A DNA stretch of 64,000 nucleotides from Valencia hispanica (taxonomy: Eukaryota; Chordata; Actinopteri; Cyprinodontiformes; Valenciidae). Under the pieces are notes generated by a model. The model saw only the letters and a list, made by a program, of their open reading frames with translations. It was not told the DNA's origin and ran no database searches. Below, piece by piece: positions 36,407-47,785 of the stretch (position 1 is the stretch's first letter; each line of letters starts with the position of its first letter). The DNA lies in assembly GCA_963556495.2 (NCBI GenBank), contig OY747702.1, positions 38,850,180 to 38,914,179 on the forward strand, given 5' to 3'. The position numbers and the translations under genes were made by a program.

Positions 36407-37955
36407 CAGTGCCTTGCAAAAGTACTGGTATTCATATCCCTTGATCTTTTTGATATTCTGTGTTTTACTGAGATTTGACAGAATAGGCTGACACAAAGTA
36501 CTGGATAGTTTTAAAGTGGAAGGAAACAGATTCATAGGATTTCTGAATGACCTCTGAAAAAAAAATCTTTGCAAGTATTTATATTCAGTCCTGTTTACCC
36601 TAAAACCTCTAAATAAAACCCAGTGCAATCATTTGCCTTTAGCATTTACCTATTTTTTAACAAATTAACAAGTTTTACATCCTTGGCTCAGCTAGGGAAA
36701 GGGGAACTAACATAATACCCTGTAGTCAGATGGAGGAACAAGAGAGTGTATTCAGAAAGAGCAACAAAATGAATACAGAACAGAAAGGGTCTAACAAAAA
36801 TAGTTTCAAAACAAAAGGTGCCCAAAAACACAGCACAAACAACTTAACAACAGTACAGCACGAACTAATCTAAAGATCTAACAAAATCAAAGCACACACA
36901 GACAGCGCAAAAAACAAACAGTGGAGTCTGTGGGGGCCCGGTAACAAGCTGCTCCCCCAACTGCAGGCGAGGCTAATGGTCTTTTCAACAGTTAGGGAGC
37001 CAATCAGCAGCTTCATCTTGGGAATGACCCATACCTGGTCCTGATTGAGGAGGAGTGAGGAACAACAGAATCTGCTGGAGGCCAGGCTTGGAATGAAAGG
37101 GCATGGATGAAGGTGGGCCTTTACATGCAGTTGGAGGAGAGAATTCACAAACTTACTAACCAAGATCTCTAAATAAAGATGACTATGACAAAAAACTACG
37201 AAACAAGGCCCCTGTTAAACAGGTGGCCGTAACAACAACGCACGTGGATGTAACATAGACTGATTATCAAGACCAGAATTATGTGGCTCCACAAAGCAAA
37301 TTGGCCTGTTGTAGAGATAAATTGAAATAACTAAAGATTTTAGGGAACTGAACCAAATAACAAAAACTTAGCAACCTTTCAAGAAAATGTTGCCCCCCAG
37401 TCCTTAATTCTTTCTGGTCAAGGAACATTGGGGATGCAGCAAACATTTAGAGATAGTGCTTCAGTCATATAAGAAAGTTTTCATTTTTTTGTGCCAAACA
37501 TGATGCCCAAATGAGTTTTCCATTTCCAGTGGTTTAAATCAAAGCGTATTCATGTGTCAGAATGCTTTAGTCAGAGTCCAGACCGAAGTTCAAGTGAAAA
37601 TCAATGGCAGGACTTGAAAGTTACTTTTCACAGAACATTTTCAACCAATTTGACTGAGCTTTAATCATCTTATAAAGAAGAATGGAAATGCAATTCAGTG
37701 TCTAGCTAGTAGAAACCCAGGAACAAGGTGGTTCTGCAAAGTATTGTTTCAGGGGGTGCTAATAAAAAAAGTGAGGGCCACACTTTTGGGATTTCTAATT
37801 TGCAACACATTTTTTACCATATATATTTTTTTCTCCATTTCACAAGGTAATACCACTTTATTAAGATTTTTTACATGGAATTCCAATAAAATAAACAAAA
37901 GTTTTTAACATGTGATAAATGCCAGGAGTAGGTTTTTCCATAACTTTACCATGTA
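36407..37955 (+). mobile_element. Degraded Tc1-like element with internal foreign sequence
   Basis: The left terminus CAGTGCCTTGCAAAAGTACT follows a TA at 36405-36406. Near the right end the + strand still encodes a decayed SQSPDRSSSENQWQDLK (37572..37622), the region of the catalytic Glu, continuing to TNLTEL and a stop. GGAATTCCAATAAAATAAAC (about 37878) is the usual pre-terminal sequence; the final terminus is not recognisable. Roughly 36690..37240 does not fit a transposase gene and is probably a later insertion. Confidence 0.7.
37551..37670 (+). pseudogene. Tc1-like transposase C-terminal remnant
   Basis: About 38 codons, HVSECFSQSPDRSSSENQWQ then DLKVTFHRTFSTNLTEL and a stop. The family pattern is an HVLEWP.QSPDLNP.ENLW box; the Glu is kept but the preceding Asn-Pro is lost. 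Confidence 0.65.
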
Positions 37956-38029
37956 ATTTACACATGACGACCAAAGTGCCCCTGATTTTAGTTTAATCAT
38001 GATGACTCGTGTCAGATTATCTCAGAGAT

Positions 38030-38420
38030 CAAAGTCACCGCTCGACCGTCCGCTCGGAAAAGGAAGCTACCGCCTGCTTTAACGTCGAGTGAGCTAAAAG
38101 CGGCTCTGCTAATGCCGCCTCCTGCCGTGTCCTGGCTCCGGTTAGGCACCTCCGTTAGCGCTGGCAGCTGTTCCCGGTGGGTCGCGCCCGCTCCTCGCCG
38201 GCAGCTCCAGGACAGATGGTGGGTCGGCAGGGGGGGAAGATTGGGCAGCCATGGGCCGTGACCCCTGGGAACTTATCCAATGAGAGTGTGGAAGCAGCAG
38301 GGGAGGTAGCCACAAGTCTGGTTGCCAGGTTAGTGTTGCATCATGGGAACTAATGAGGAGAGGCTGACTGGGGGCGTGTAAAAGTGTGTTTGTGTGCTGA
38401 GGGGATGTCAGGGGGCTAAT
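38030..38420 (+). promoter_or_regulatory. CpG-rich patch inside the intron, possible promoter or enhancer
   Basis: By eye about 20 CpG fall in 38038..38215, far above the surrounding intron, with no repeat recognised. It is followed by ATGGTGGGTCGGCAGG (from 38216), an open frame of about 36 codons reaching CCAG|GTTAGT at about 38325, a possible donor, and by GCAGCCATGG, a good start context in another frame that stops after ten codons. It could be an alternative first exon with its promoter, or a conserved enhancer. No TATA box or other core element stands out. Confidence 0.35.
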
Positions 38421-40080
38421 GGAGCAGAGTGCATCAGGTAAACAGGTGCACAGGCTTTGCAGACTCCCCGGTGTGTCTCACTATGTTTTCCTGATGTCCT
38501 GCCGAGACCCTCAGCAGGGATGGATCACCATGGCAACATTGAGACAGGCACCAGTGTTTGGAGCTGGCCATCACTTCTCTGCTGTATACACACATCATTA
38601 TTGTTGCGTCAGGCAGAAACAACAGTAATAAACTTTTCATATCACTTTCTTAAAATCAAAACTCAGAAAGTGTCAGAATGAGCACCAAAGGTTATAGTAG
38701 GCCATATAGATGGAAGTATTGGGACTATAGGACACAGCATGGAGACCTCTGTGATCAATTTTTGGTTTTATGTTCTTTTCTATATCGAAGAACTCATGTA
38801 AAAACAACTTTAATTAAATACTAGAACCATTTCTGTCTAGAATACTTGGTTTTGCCTTTCAACTTTGCCTGTTTTAGTACTGGAGTTAAACATAAATTTG
38901 ATAAAGTACTTGAAGCAACACAAGAACTCACCAATCAAAGAGATTATGCAGTTTTGAAGTATCTGTAAGAAGCTTTACATTGGAAAAGTTACATATACAT
39001 TGGTCAATTGCAGGGGTACCTGTAACTTTCTACAGCAGAGGGACACCTAAACACAGAACCACTGGACCTGGAATACTTCCTATGAAAACATAAAAATAGT
39101 AGACAAGGTTTTTTTCAGCAATAGCTTCATCAGTGACCCTATACACAAAAGAAGCACTGGGCAATGTGTACTTTCCATAGAGATTAACTAAGTACACAAA
39201 ATCATTCACAAAATTGCTCCGTCAGTTGCTCAGTCCTGAAACAAGAAAAATCTAAACACAAAGCCATTGAGTTTGGAACAGTTTCTATAGAGAAGAAAGT
39301 ACACAAAACTGAAAGCAGCAATAGCTGTCAATGACTCTGTGCAAGGATATTACACTCCAAATTAAAATCTCTGGATCAGAATTTGGAAAGAATGCAAAAA
39401 TACAGTCAATTACCCTTTCCAGGAAAGAGAGATAGCCAAGAATAGGGACAATGGGTGTTTACCCTTTAATGAAAGAAAGAAAAAAACAGAGTGACTTTGA
39501 ACCTTTGATCAGAACTGAGTATGCCTTTTGAATAAAAGGTGAAACGTAATGTTATCATGTTACATTAGTGTTAATCAGGGACGTGTTTGTTTTTGTAAAG
39601 CATAAACGAAGATGCTAAATATATGTGAATTTTTTTTGGTTTAGAGACAAAATAATGCAGACAAGAGTCCAAATAATCCTAATCCAGTTTACTCTGACAA
39701 CACTTACAAAAATGCTACTTGAAAAATAAATGATTTTAAAATACTGCTCTCTAGAACTATTATTTTGCTATTAAAACTGTTTCGGACTATTTTATGAGAA
39801 GTATTAACCTCCAAGTGGCTTAACCCTGAACATGCTTGAACATTGGACAGCTAAACTTCATAACCATCTTCATCTTTTCTGTCTTTTTTTTAAAGGAGAA
39901 ATTGTGATTCAGCACCAAAGAAACGGAAAGCAGGTAAAACACATTGTCCAACCAATAAAAAAATTCCACTCAGGAAGTAGCAGAAGGTTTAAAGTGCCCA
40001 TTTTAAATACAAATTTAATTAAAGCATTAAAGTAAATGTTCTTTGCCACATTCCAGTCCACACCTCAGTGATCGGTTCAC

Positions 40081-40390
40081 TCGATTAGCCGTCTAAGTAA
40101 AAACATCTCCGTCAGTATTGGGCAGGTAGAGGTGGGCACTCGGCTCATAGAGCTTAAGGTTAGGGTTGGTCACATGCTGCTGCTCTATGTTACAGCCCCC
40201 TGATCGCCTATTAAGTCCCACAGATTAATGCTTTCAGTAATTAATGAGCAGCTTAGAGGCAATTCACACACCGAACCAGCTCTCAATATTGTTTCCCATT
40301 AACAGAGGAACAAGGAACATGCTCGGGCATTTTCCAAGCCGCCGCTCAACATTCTTCCTGATTGATGAATGGTACTGCCCAGCCTGACTT
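40081..40390. promoter_or_regulatory. Candidate conserved non-coding element
   Basis: Repeat-poor and GC-richer than its flanks, with a TAAT-rich core (GATTAATGC, then AGTAATTAATGAGC, about 40225..40250), the kind of homeodomain-site cluster seen in vertebrate developmental enhancers, and a second CCATTAACAG. The evidence is composition and motifs only. Confidence 0.3.
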
Positions 40391-41984
40391 AAAACTACTG
40401 GCTCTAAATAGAAGGTTGGAGGTAGAAAATAAAGGTTTGTCCTTCCAAAAATATGTTTAAAGAAAAGGTGCCTAGTTTTTTGTTTTTTTTCTGATTTGCA
40501 TTTTTACAGGTGGCTGGCAGCACTAAATTTTCTGACCTATTGGTTGGGTAACTCTTCCAGGTCCAATTGAAGATACGATTGTTGCTCCTACCTCCTGCAG
40601 TATTCAAAAAATATGAAAAATATATCCTGAATATAACCAACTGAGACACATCGCTTCCACATGGCGTTTGGGCTGATTGGCTGAGGTTGAGTTATAATTG
40701 GTGTAAAGTTGGGAATTAAACTCTGAGTAGATTAACAAAAGTGAGGGGTTTGAGACGTTCTTTTTTAAGATATATTTTTTTATCAGAAGCTTGGCTTAAC
40801 AGAGACCCTGTGGTCGACCCACGGGCAATATACTTCCATGTTAACTCCAAAGCTTCTGAATATACTTGTTTAAAGGACTTACTTTATGGAGAGAGAAAAG
40901 GTATTTAGGTACCGTTAGTGAAAACATGTTGCAGATCAGTTTTCAGTTTATACAACAGACAGATTTGAAACACCATTCAAACCAAAGTTGCTTAGATGAA
41001 GAGCTTTAATTATCTACACTCTACAGCTTACAAATTTCATGGTGTTGCACCATCTGAGTTTAAATGAAACTTGTCCAGGTTTGAATATTGCTTGTCTACG
41101 GATCATGCGTTTATGCTGAAGGTGACTCCAGGGAGGCTGTGAGGTTAAAGAGGTTCATAAAACTCTTCTCACTGGACATCATCAGTTTTTAATAGACTTA
41201 TGCCATTGCTGCCATATCAATCAGAGCTTAACAACCCTTCACAGCACATTGTTATTTATGACACTGTACTTTCAAACAGGGCTCAATTGGCTGCCTGAAT
41301 GACATGTAAATATAGATTTTGAACCAGTGACGCTGCTGACTTGGCCTCAGGCTTATTACCATGATGTCATTGTGAGCTGTTATACAGTCATGGAAGAATG
41401 TAAGTGCAGCCTTTTTCAATTCTGGGGGTTTAAATATCAAGATTTATTAAATATATTCTAGTCTTTACTGGCTTCTAAATTAGTTAAATCTAAACTCAAG
41501 TGACCAAAAACATACAACAGATTGATTCCACATTATAAAGCAAAAATGAAGCTAAGCTAGCTTAAAATTATTGTAAAAAACGTACAGTCCATTATCTAGT
41601 AACTTATACAGGCAGAATTAGTCGCTACACTGCCTAGTAGTAATTTTCTCTTTGACCTTACCAGTCAATCACATCATTGTGGAATCATTTTGGTCTGCTT
41701 TTCATTTAAGCATTGCTTTACTGATTGTATGAACTGGTCTGTAGCAAGGTTCACCTGTTGGATAGCCTCACATTCAACTCCCAAATTTTGTTAGTCTGGG
41801 GCAAATCTTCTCGGAAGAATGGCAACTTTATGAAATGTTTTCCACTTTCTAAAAAGGCCAAACTTTTTATGTACTGCTATATCTAGATTCTCACCTTCAC
41901 CTTCAGTCATGAGAGATGGATTCTGATCTCAAGAAGGAGATCCTCTATGTGAGCAATTTAAACATGTTTTCTCTGTGTGGTGGT

Positions 41985-42205
41985 TGGATTCTGTCCAGAG
42001 ATGGTGCAAGAAGCTGGAGTTGCGCCTGTTTAGCCATCAGATTAGGACTCCTCATGGACACCTTTTTGGGAAGTTTTCCAGGAATATCCCACTGAGAGGA
42101 GACCTCAGGGATGACCCAGAGCTCTCAGAGAAGACTTATATAGACAATTTCTGCTGGGAATGCTTTGGTTTCCACAGGAGACCAGAAAGGTTTTTGGCCA
42201 GATAC
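41985..42205 (+). mobile_element. LINE 3'-region remnant
   Basis: AGCTGGAGTTGCGCCTGTTT, GGAAGTTTTCCAGGAATATC, GAGGAGACCTCAGGGATGAC and CTGGGAATGC follow, in order, a segment near the 3' end of a common teleost LINE. The coding sense is lost. The extent to the left (from about 41890) is uncertain. Confidence 0.6.
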
Positions 42206-42264
42206 CTTGGTATTCCTTTATATTTTATCTCTGCAAATGAATCACTGAAAACTGAATTCTAAGA

Positions 42265-44369
42265 TGGTTTCATATTATAATAAGAGGACTGAAATCAGTT
42301 GAATTATAATTGCTAAGGTTAATTTTATACCTCATAATGAACTTGTCACCTGTTTTTTGGTTGTATTTTTATAATTATTTTATTTTATTTTTTACAAGAT
42401 GGAACTGTACAAGAGGAACTGTAAAAAAAACTGTGTCCTGAAATCAGACCTCTTTCACTTTTCTTTAGGTTAATAAACAGTTATTTGACGTTTGCTATCA
42501 TGACCTGAACCTCGCCTGCTCATTGCTGAGTAAAAAGAAGATTAATATTTTCCGGCCTACTTCTAAAGATCCCAGGAATACACCAAACTGGGGTAGTTTG
42601 CACTAAAAGGGGGGGTTCATTTACGCTTCAGACTTACTTAATCTTCATCCAGTTAGAGAGGAATATGTAAGGAAGGGGGTATAGAAGGGACTGTAGACAA
42701 AGAGTGTAGGCAGCAAAGAGGATAGATGAAGGTACATGGATCAGAGGTAGCATCTGCTCCAAACACAGGCCATGGCCTTTTATTTATAGATCCTCTAAGA
42801 AATCCACAGCAGGATGATGTCTGGCCCTCCTGTGGTTCCGGATCAATGTTTTAAGGATTCTCTGAGATTATACTGTGACTTTAAGATCGAACAAAAAAAA
42901 AAACAATGGCTAATCCACACTGACCCTCTGCTAAACCACTTATTTGGCAGGTAATACCATGACGATCCGTTCTAAGTTAATAAGTTTTTCCACCATACTG
43001 CCTCTCTCACAGTGGGACAATGAGCAGAAGCAAGAGACAAATTTATTCTCCTTGTTTGAAATGCAAACTCTGACAACATGGCTCCAGTGGCATTTAGGAA
43101 ATGTTGATCACTTATATTATTGTAAGGACTGAAAACTTCATAATCTCTAAAGTTTAGAGTGTAGTCTTAATACTGCATGTAAGTGCAGGGCCTTTAAGGG
43201 ATTTTAAAATGTTTTTAAACCTAGTCTTTTATATTACAGATGCAACAGAAAATCATTTTTAATGTTGTATTACAAAGTAGAATATACTAATTAAGAAATA
43301 AATAGCAAAATTACTGCTCAAACACAGATGTTTCTTACAGAATCATCATGCTATATCTTAAGGTTCTTTGGTAGGCTTAATGGCTTTGTTGGGCCTCAGT
43401 CGGTATCTTGGCTGGCTGCAAACATTCTTCTTGTAGAACTGAACTGAAGGTAGGAGCACACAAATAAGGGAAGTGCACGTTGTTATATTTCTGTTATGTC
43501 TTTGGAGCTCAGGTTTTCTTTAATATTCAGTTAACTGCTAGTTGACTGGTTTTCTGCTTCTATTCTAAGGTTTCTAAGGAAGAGAAAACAAATGTATTGA
43601 CTGTTGGCTTTTAGCTTAGATTTTTTTCTTTTCTGGCTCAACTCCAATGACTTCTACACTGGGAATAGTGGTTGCAGGGAATGATAAATTTGCTTACTTT
43701 AAAACACTTAAAATGAGCAGGGAAAGTATTGTCAAGCATTAGACATGCAAATGCATAAGGAGGGTCCACTTAAAGGTAACCAAGTTTTGTCAAACCTTTA
43801 AGATGAGAAGTTCAGAGTAGACCTAATTGTTCTTTACATCAAAAGGAGTCAAATGAGGTTGTTCACGTTTCTTGTATTCACTGAACACTAGATTGAATGC
43901 TTTACTTTATTATATGGTTTTCACCCCAAAAAAGTTGGAACGTCTGCTCTGACCAAGAGGTAAATTTCTGTCTCAAGTGAATGAGTCAAGAATCTTGGAA
44001 GCTTCTTTATGAGCCATAGCAAGATAGTTGAAGGATATATTTGAGAGATGTAGGGCTCCTCTGCATTAATGACAGTCTGGTTCTGCTTTGTCTTGCTAAG
44101 GGAGCTGAGCTGAGAAGTAAAGCTCAGTATATGTTGATTGATCAATTTTCCAAACATCACCTGTAGTAAAAAGAAATGAATCATGACTGAAAGAAGACAC
44201 AACACTCTGAGTGAAACTTCTTCCATAGAGTGGCACAGTTCTCCTTTTGAAACTGTACATTCTGGGCAAGACCCAGAACTCACTGGAGATTTTATATATT
44301 ACTTATACCCCAGGATAAGCTTGATTACTTCTGGAAGCTCAGATCTTTAAGGTTTTTGACTCTGCACCT
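42265..44369. other. AT-rich intronic sequence
   Basis: No exon or clear repeat. The open frame at 43921..44283 (- strand, 120 codons) has no recognisable domain. Confidence 0.5.
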
Positions 44370-44641
44370 GGGCTGCACAGTGGTGCAGTTGGCAGCGCTG
44401 TTGCCTTGCAGTAAGAAGGTCCTGTGTTCGGATCCATGCCTGGTGTCTTTCTGCATGGATTTTGCATCCTGAGTGTCTCTGTGTTGCCCTGAGATGGACC
44501 GGCGACCTGTCCAGGGTGTATCCCGCCTCTCGCCTGATGATTGTTGAAGATAGACACCAGTTCCCCCCCAAATCTGCAGATGATGGACGTGTATAGATAA
44601 TGGATGAATAGAACTCTGCAACCGGATAATAGATGGATGCA
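44370..44641 (+). mobile_element. SINE-like fish repeat with tRNA-like promoter boxes
   Basis: The head carries an A-box-like TGGTGCAGTTGGCAGCGC (44381) and a B-box-like GTTCGGATCC (44426..44435), 45 nt apart, as in an RNA polymerase III promoter. Then come GTGTTGCCCTGAGATGGACC, GGCGACCTGTCCAGGGTGTA and a tail with GATGGATG. An internal block that in the usual repeat contains the CCTCCCACAGTCC core is missing. Same family as the reversed, headless copy at 9041..9343. I infer SINE-like origin from the boxes; the true class is not certain. Confidence 0.65.
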
Positions 44642-44685
44642 CTCACTTCATTAATATATTCCTTGTTGCAAAGCTACAATGTTGA

Positions 44686-44705
44686 TTTTTTTTTTTTTTT
44701 TTTTT
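44686..44705. repeat. T20 homopolymer
   Basis: Twenty uninterrupted T, about 45 bases past the SINE-like repeat. No element with an A-tail was recognised next to it. Confidence 0.9.
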
Positions 44706-47700
44706 GATTTTTTCCACTAGATATTTTTACTCTGACTTTGACATTCAAGTTTTTGTAAGCACAAGTGTTTCAGAATATCATAACTAGTGATTGTTCTGTA
44801 CTCAGGTTAACTCAAGTTGGGGATGCTATTAAAATTACAAAAAAATCCAGAGAAAAAATGTGTAATAAAACTAATGGCTGCAAACCTAACTCCTCTCTCA
44901 AACTCACTCAGATATTCTCAGCATCAACACATCTCAGCAGCCGCCACATTTCATCAGAAAACATGATGAGATATAAAAACAAAATGACCGAAGAACATGA
45001 ATAAAAATAAAGCGGACTGGAGGAGGAGGCAAATAGCTTGCTGACAATTTCAGTTTGATACGTTATATAGAAAAGTGTGGATGAAAAAGTCTGAAGAAAG
45101 GAAATGGGGGAAAATGGATGGCTGCTTTATTTATGTGACAAAGCCAGCAGCCGAGCAAATGGAAGTAAACCTGCGTGCGATAGAGAAAAGTACAAAAGAT
45201 ATGAAATCTGTGGAGTGTGAAAACGCTGAAAATGTCTGGACGCATGCAGAATATGAAGAATCAGAGTTTTACCAGGATGGAAAAGCCCTATCGGTTTGAC
45301 TTGGAGGAGGAGGAAGGTGACGAATGAAGCAGGGCTTGGAAAGAGGTGGATAGAAGACAGGAAAGGAGGAAGAGGTTAGATATAGGGGAGAGGAGACGGA
45401 GGACGGGGGGATTAGATGGACGCTGGTGGGTAATCCCAGAGGAGGAGGTCGTTAGCCGGAATGGAGCTAATTAAAATGTGATTTGTGCTACAAGCAGCTT
45501 ACGGCCGGCTGCACTAGAAGAAGGAGCACTGAAAAGAAACAGAATCCCTCTGAAACAGGAAAGCCAAAAGTCATTTTTTAACACAGCGCTGTTCTTTAAA
45601 TGTGGCTCTGTACAGACCTCTGAATGGAATTAAGAAAATGAACTAACTATAACGTATATTTCATGTTTGTCACTGGTCCATTTAGTCAGTTTTGTTCAAT
45701 AAAGAAGCCTTTGTTGCATTGGCACATTTACTCTGAACTTTTTTTAAGACCAAGAATTGGTTTGCAATCCAAAGTTGTTCAGTTACAAATGAGTCACCAT
45801 TCACACATTGTACTATATTACACCATATTCTGGACTTTTTTTTATTACATTTAATGTTATGTTATCTTGTTTTAATAGTATGTTGCAAAAAATGATTAGA
45901 GGCCTGGGACGAGACTTGGATATCCTACGAGACCTCCAAGTCGAGAGACATTGCAGTGCAACATTATACTTGCGACATTATACTCTTTATGTGACATAAT
46001 CAACCAAATTGACTTCAAGAAAGTTCTTACTGTGTGCTGCTTTAGCAGTTCCATTACATCCATAAGATTTAATTCGCTAAAGATATATTGAAGTTTAATC
46101 TATCCTAACAAAACCGATTGATTTCAACTGTATAAAAGTGTAAAGCTTACAAATTGAAGCTTTTTACAGCAAGGCATATATAAAATAAATATGCAAGAGG
46201 CTGGACTTTGTGCTCCTCCTCCTCCTCCTCCTCGTTGGATATTGGATTCTGAAATGTTTCTTTGTTATATTGATTTGTGCTTACACTTCAGAGCAAGAAG
46301 CTCACATGGCCTCGACTGCAATGTTTTTTTGTTTTGTTTTTTCTGAACACAATCAGCTTCATCTCTGCCTTTTCTGTCACTGGTTCACCAGATTTTCTCT
46401 TTGTGGTCCGGAGTTAAACAAGGTAATGGAGACAGCAAGGTCAGAGAGTAAAGCTGCATGCGGAAGGAAAGACTTCACCATGGCATATTTTTGTAACAAC
46501 ACTGTTGTGCAAAAGCTATCAAACTCATCTGATATTTTGTGTCTCTGCATCTCTTGGTGTTCATTCATCCACCTCAAATGTTGCATTCTAAATGTCAAAA
46601 TAAGGCAAAATAAATTATTCAATTTTGTGTGGCCGTTGAAGCGATTCCTTGATTTCCAAAGAAATGGAGCAATCGTTGGCAAAAACTGAGTGGACGAGCT
46701 GGAGAAGGCTTCTGTAAAGTGTTGAATCTTGTTACTGACACTGGCATTGCTCTCAAAGTGTACATTTAAAACATCATTAAATCTGTTTTCAATGACAGTT
46801 AAAACAAAAATGTATCTGCTGCTTCAAGGTGATTTGGACTGAGTGAGCATGTGAGGTTCAGCCAAAGAGGTGTAAAAATATCTTTATTCATGAGGGAAGT
46901 GTCAGAAATAACATTAAAGCAACCAGAATTGTTTTAAACTAGAAGTGGAAGGCTATAATCTTCCTTTAATGGACGTTTGCTGGAGCATGAAATGCTCTTG
47001 AATCTTCCGTCATCATCACAGTCGTCCATAAATAAGCACAATGAGCCTCACTGATGAGGCGTCCCGTTGATTTTTCACCAGCAGGGAGCTCCAGCAGACG
47101 CACAGTGAGGGATTCAGGTTTATCCAAAGAGGCCGAATGACTAACCAAGCGACCAGCAGCTATACATTGAATCGGCTTCCTGTGATCCGCTCGGTATGAT
47201 TGGATTAAGCCATCATCCACGGCAGATGATCCGATCCACCCGTCCGCCCACACAACAGCCGGATCCCTTCTGCTCCCTTTGCTCGTATAAGCAGATTTGA
47301 CAGACAATGGTATTATGCACTTCACCACATGTCTTTCATTAACCCAGGCAGGGTCAGCCAGGTGGTAGCAAGGCCAGTCTGCAGAAGCACTCTGATCAGT
47401 ACCAAGGACTCCCAGGGGTTCCCTTCTAATCTTGACTTTTAGGAAGAAAAGAACGGAAGATCATCAGTCTTGATTTGTTGTCGAGCTCAATTTAGCCTTT
47501 CAGAGTCATGGGTAGAGGGCTGTTTGGTAGATTCTGGAATACATATATAATAAAAAATTGAAAATATTTACAGATTTTATTTGGTGTTTACTGTCTAAAT
47601 AGACAATATTTTGGTAGTACCACTCCTGTTTTGCGTCAGATTGCTTTTACTGGCTGTCCCTTAGTTTCTGTTTCAAATGAAACTCTTCCAAGCTTGAGGG

Positions 47701-47785
47701 TGAGGTAGCTAGGGCAGTTGCTGGTCAAAAAGATCTGAAATGTAGAATAAATCATGGCACGTATAGTTGCATCTCTGTGACTATA
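44706..47785. other. Intronic stretch, no gene seen
   Basis: 45300..45430 is purine-rich. A (CTC)n run of seven units lies near 46212. The region 46966..47328 is GC-richer and open for 120 codons on the - strand, without splice signals or a known domain. Confidence 0.5.

Larger units (their letters stand above)
37956..41984. other. Intronic stretch containing the CpG patch and a conserved-element candidate
   Basis: Apart from 38030..38420 and 40081..40390, this is AT-rich sequence with weak A-rich segments. No exon or recognisable transposon. Confidence 0.5.

Noticed and set aside
43345..43362. Shared ATCATGCTATATCTTAA with about 27219
   Set aside because: The match is only 17 bases in AT-rich DNA and flanking sequence does not align.
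45075..45299. 74-codon + frame with acidic, coding-like composition (MWMKKSEERKWGKMDGC...)
   Set aside because: No splice sites, no known domain; purine-rich DNA gives K/E-rich frames by chance.
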